This document shows, in pieces, positions 63,088-64,000 of a stretch of 64,000 nt of DNA. The stretch is taken from positions 655,096 through 719,095 of the forward strand of contig NZ_NXEJ01000008.1 in assembly GCF_002915175.1 (NCBI RefSeq), given 5' to 3'. This stretch comes from Agrobacterium rosae. Lineage in GTDB: Bacteria; Pseudomonadota; Alphaproteobacteria; Rhizobiales; Rhizobiaceae. The stretch's first letter is position 1. Each line of letters starts with the position of its first letter. The notes under the pieces were generated by a model. That model worked only from the letters and a program-made list of their open reading frames with translations, was not told the origin of the DNA and did not search any database. The translations under genes and the position numbers were made by a program.

Positions 63088-64000
63088 TTGAAAGTGCCGC
63101 TTTCCATTCTCGATCGCTTTTGTCGAGCCGTCTTTGCCGCTGCCGGTGCAAACACGGCAACGGCTGACGCGGCAAGCCGGGCGATGATGCATGGCACGCG
63201 ACATGGGGTGGACAGCCACGGTGTTCGTTTGCTGGATCACTACATCTCAGCGCTGGAGGGCGGCAGGATCAACCGCAGCCCCAACCTGAAACGGGTCGCA
63301 GGTTTTGGCGCGGTCGAAACGCTGGATGCTGATAATGCTCATGGAGCACTTTCGGCCTATACAGCTATGGATCGCGCTACCAAGATTGCTGAAACATTCG
63401 GCATTGGTGCGGTTGCCATCCGCAACACGTCGCATTTCGGACCAGCAGGCGCTTACTCGTTTGAGGCTGCCAAAAAAGGCTTCATCGGTATCACCTTCTG
63501 CAATTCCGATAGTTTCGTGCGCCTCCACGATGGCGCGACTCGTTTCCATGGCACCAATCCCATTTCGGTTGGCGTACCAGTTGCGGGTGAAAATCCATGG
63601 CTGCTCGATATGGCGACCAGTTCCATTCCCTACAATCGCGTGCTGCTCTATCGCAGCCTTGGCCAGGCTTTGCCGCAAGCCACAGCATCGGATGCGGGCG
63701 GGCACGATACGCTTGATGCCGACGCCGCAGACATGTTGGCCCCTTTGGGTGGTGAGTTCGGTTTCAAGGGTGCAGCGCTTGCAGGGGTGGCGGAAATTTT
63801 CAGTGCAGTGCTGACCGGCATGAAGTTGAGCTTCGACATTCCACCCATGGGTGGGCCAGATTTTTCGAAGCCGCGGGGTTTGGGTGCGTTCGTTCTGGCT
63901 CTCAAACCTGAAGCTTTCGTTGAAAAGGAAATCTTTGACGAGGGGATGCAGCGCTATCTGCATGCCTTGCGTAGTTCTGCAGCCAGACAAGATTGCCATG
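63088..64000 (+). CDS. Malate/L-lactate/ureidoglycolate dehydrogenase family (Ldh_2), partial
   Basis: About 304 residues of an NAD(P)-dependent oxidoreductase that runs off the right edge. It shows DSHGVRLLDHYI at the N-terminal domain, RNTSHFGPAGAYSFEAAKKG with the catalytic His, CNSDSFVRLHDG, HGTNPISVGVPV and GGEFGFKGAALAGVAEIF. The likely start is TTG 63088 or GTG 63094. The only strong ribosome site (GGGAGGAG) serves an ATG at 63068 in another frame that ends after seven codons and overlaps this start. Either coupling or a small frameshift is possible. It likely oxidises a hydroxy acid linked to the dehydratase. Confidence 0.82.
   Translation, partial: MKVPLSILDRFCRAVFAAAGANTATADAASRAMMHGTRHGVDSHGVRLLDHYISALEGGRINRSPNLKRVAGFGAVETLDADNAHGALSAYTAMDRATKIAETFGIGAVAIRNTSHFGPAGAYSFEAAKKGFIGITFCNSDSFVRLHDGATRFHGTNPISVGVPVAGENPWLLDMATSSIPYNRVLLYRSLGQALPQATASDAGGHDTLDADAADMLAPLGGEFGFKGAALAGVAEIFSAVLTGMKLSFDIPPMGGPDFSKPRGLGAFVLALKPEAFVEKEIFDEGMQRYLHALRSSAARQDCH

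Noticed and set aside
63247-63999. Minus-strand frame opposite the Ldh_2 dehydrogenase
   Set aside because: Antisense shadow; the plus frame carries the family motifs.
1-64000. CRISPR array, insertion sequence or prophage
   Set aside because: No regular short repeats, transposase or phage structural genes were found on reading through the window.

Overview
The window looks like an alphaproteobacterium of the Rhizobiaceae, most likely Agrobacterium/Rhizobium. Evidence is the codon usage, the block HIG1-cobalamin adenosyltransferase-rhomboid-etfBA-3-hydroxyacyl-CoA dehydrogenase-tlpA-argH-lipoprotein-lysA-TIGR02302, and a complete repABC replication/partition cassette. Core housekeeping genes (argH, lysA, hisC, tyrC, ftsEX, hpt, rpmB, gluQ) lie within about 50 kb of repABC. 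This fits a repABC-driven secondary chromosome (chromid) that has acquired core genes, or a plasmid/chromosome cointegrate. The sequence alone cannot separate these.

Layout. 0-1.4 kb: an unrecognised gene cut by the left edge, a small secreted Cys-rich protein, a frameshifted PD-(D/E)xK-like gene and tRNA-Leu(CAA). 1.6-7.9 kb: DsbB, HNH endonuclease, AlkA-type glycosylase, GluQ, YihY membrane protein, an SDR, HIG1 protein, cob(I)alamin adenosyltransferase and rhomboid protease. 8-17.4 kb: etfBA behind a LiuR-like palindrome, acyl-CoA metabolism, TlpA, argH, lysA and a large membrane protein with a Gln/Gly-rich tail. 17.4-30.6 kb: receiver-only response regulator, hpt, ftsEX, phospholipid acyltransferase, tyrC-hisC, gloB, rpmB and a queuosine-precursor transporter.

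30.8-35.5 kb is the most unusual region. It holds an XRE regulator, a SARP/TPR regulator, a 74-residue Cys-free protein, YcaO and TfuA, tightly packed on one strand, followed by a second 78-residue small ORF. This has the form of a TfuA-type RiPP (ribosomally made, modified peptide) locus. It is followed by a surface-polysaccharide cluster (35.6-47 kb): a tandem alpha/beta-hydrolase with atypical nucleophile elbows, four GT4 glycosyltransferases (two are paralogues), a TupA-like ATP-grasp protein, a Wzx flippase and a Wzz/BY-kinase-like protein with no recognisable Walker A. No polymerase, priming transferase or outer-membrane exporter is seen.

47.4-51 kb: XRE-cupin regulator divergent from an omega-amino-acid transaminase, and a FAD/NAD(P)-binding protein. 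51.1-55 kb: parS palindrome, repeats upstream of repA, repABC and a counter-transcribed RNA between repB and repC. 55.1-64 kb: heme oxygenase, an orphan Bug-family binding protein, the rutABCDF pyrimidine-degradation operon behind two tandem TTTATC-N4-GATAAA elements, then an acid-sugar-dehydratase-like enolase-superfamily protein and a GntR regulator with two winged helices. The GntR gene is divergent from an Ldh_2-family dehydrogenase that runs off the right edge.
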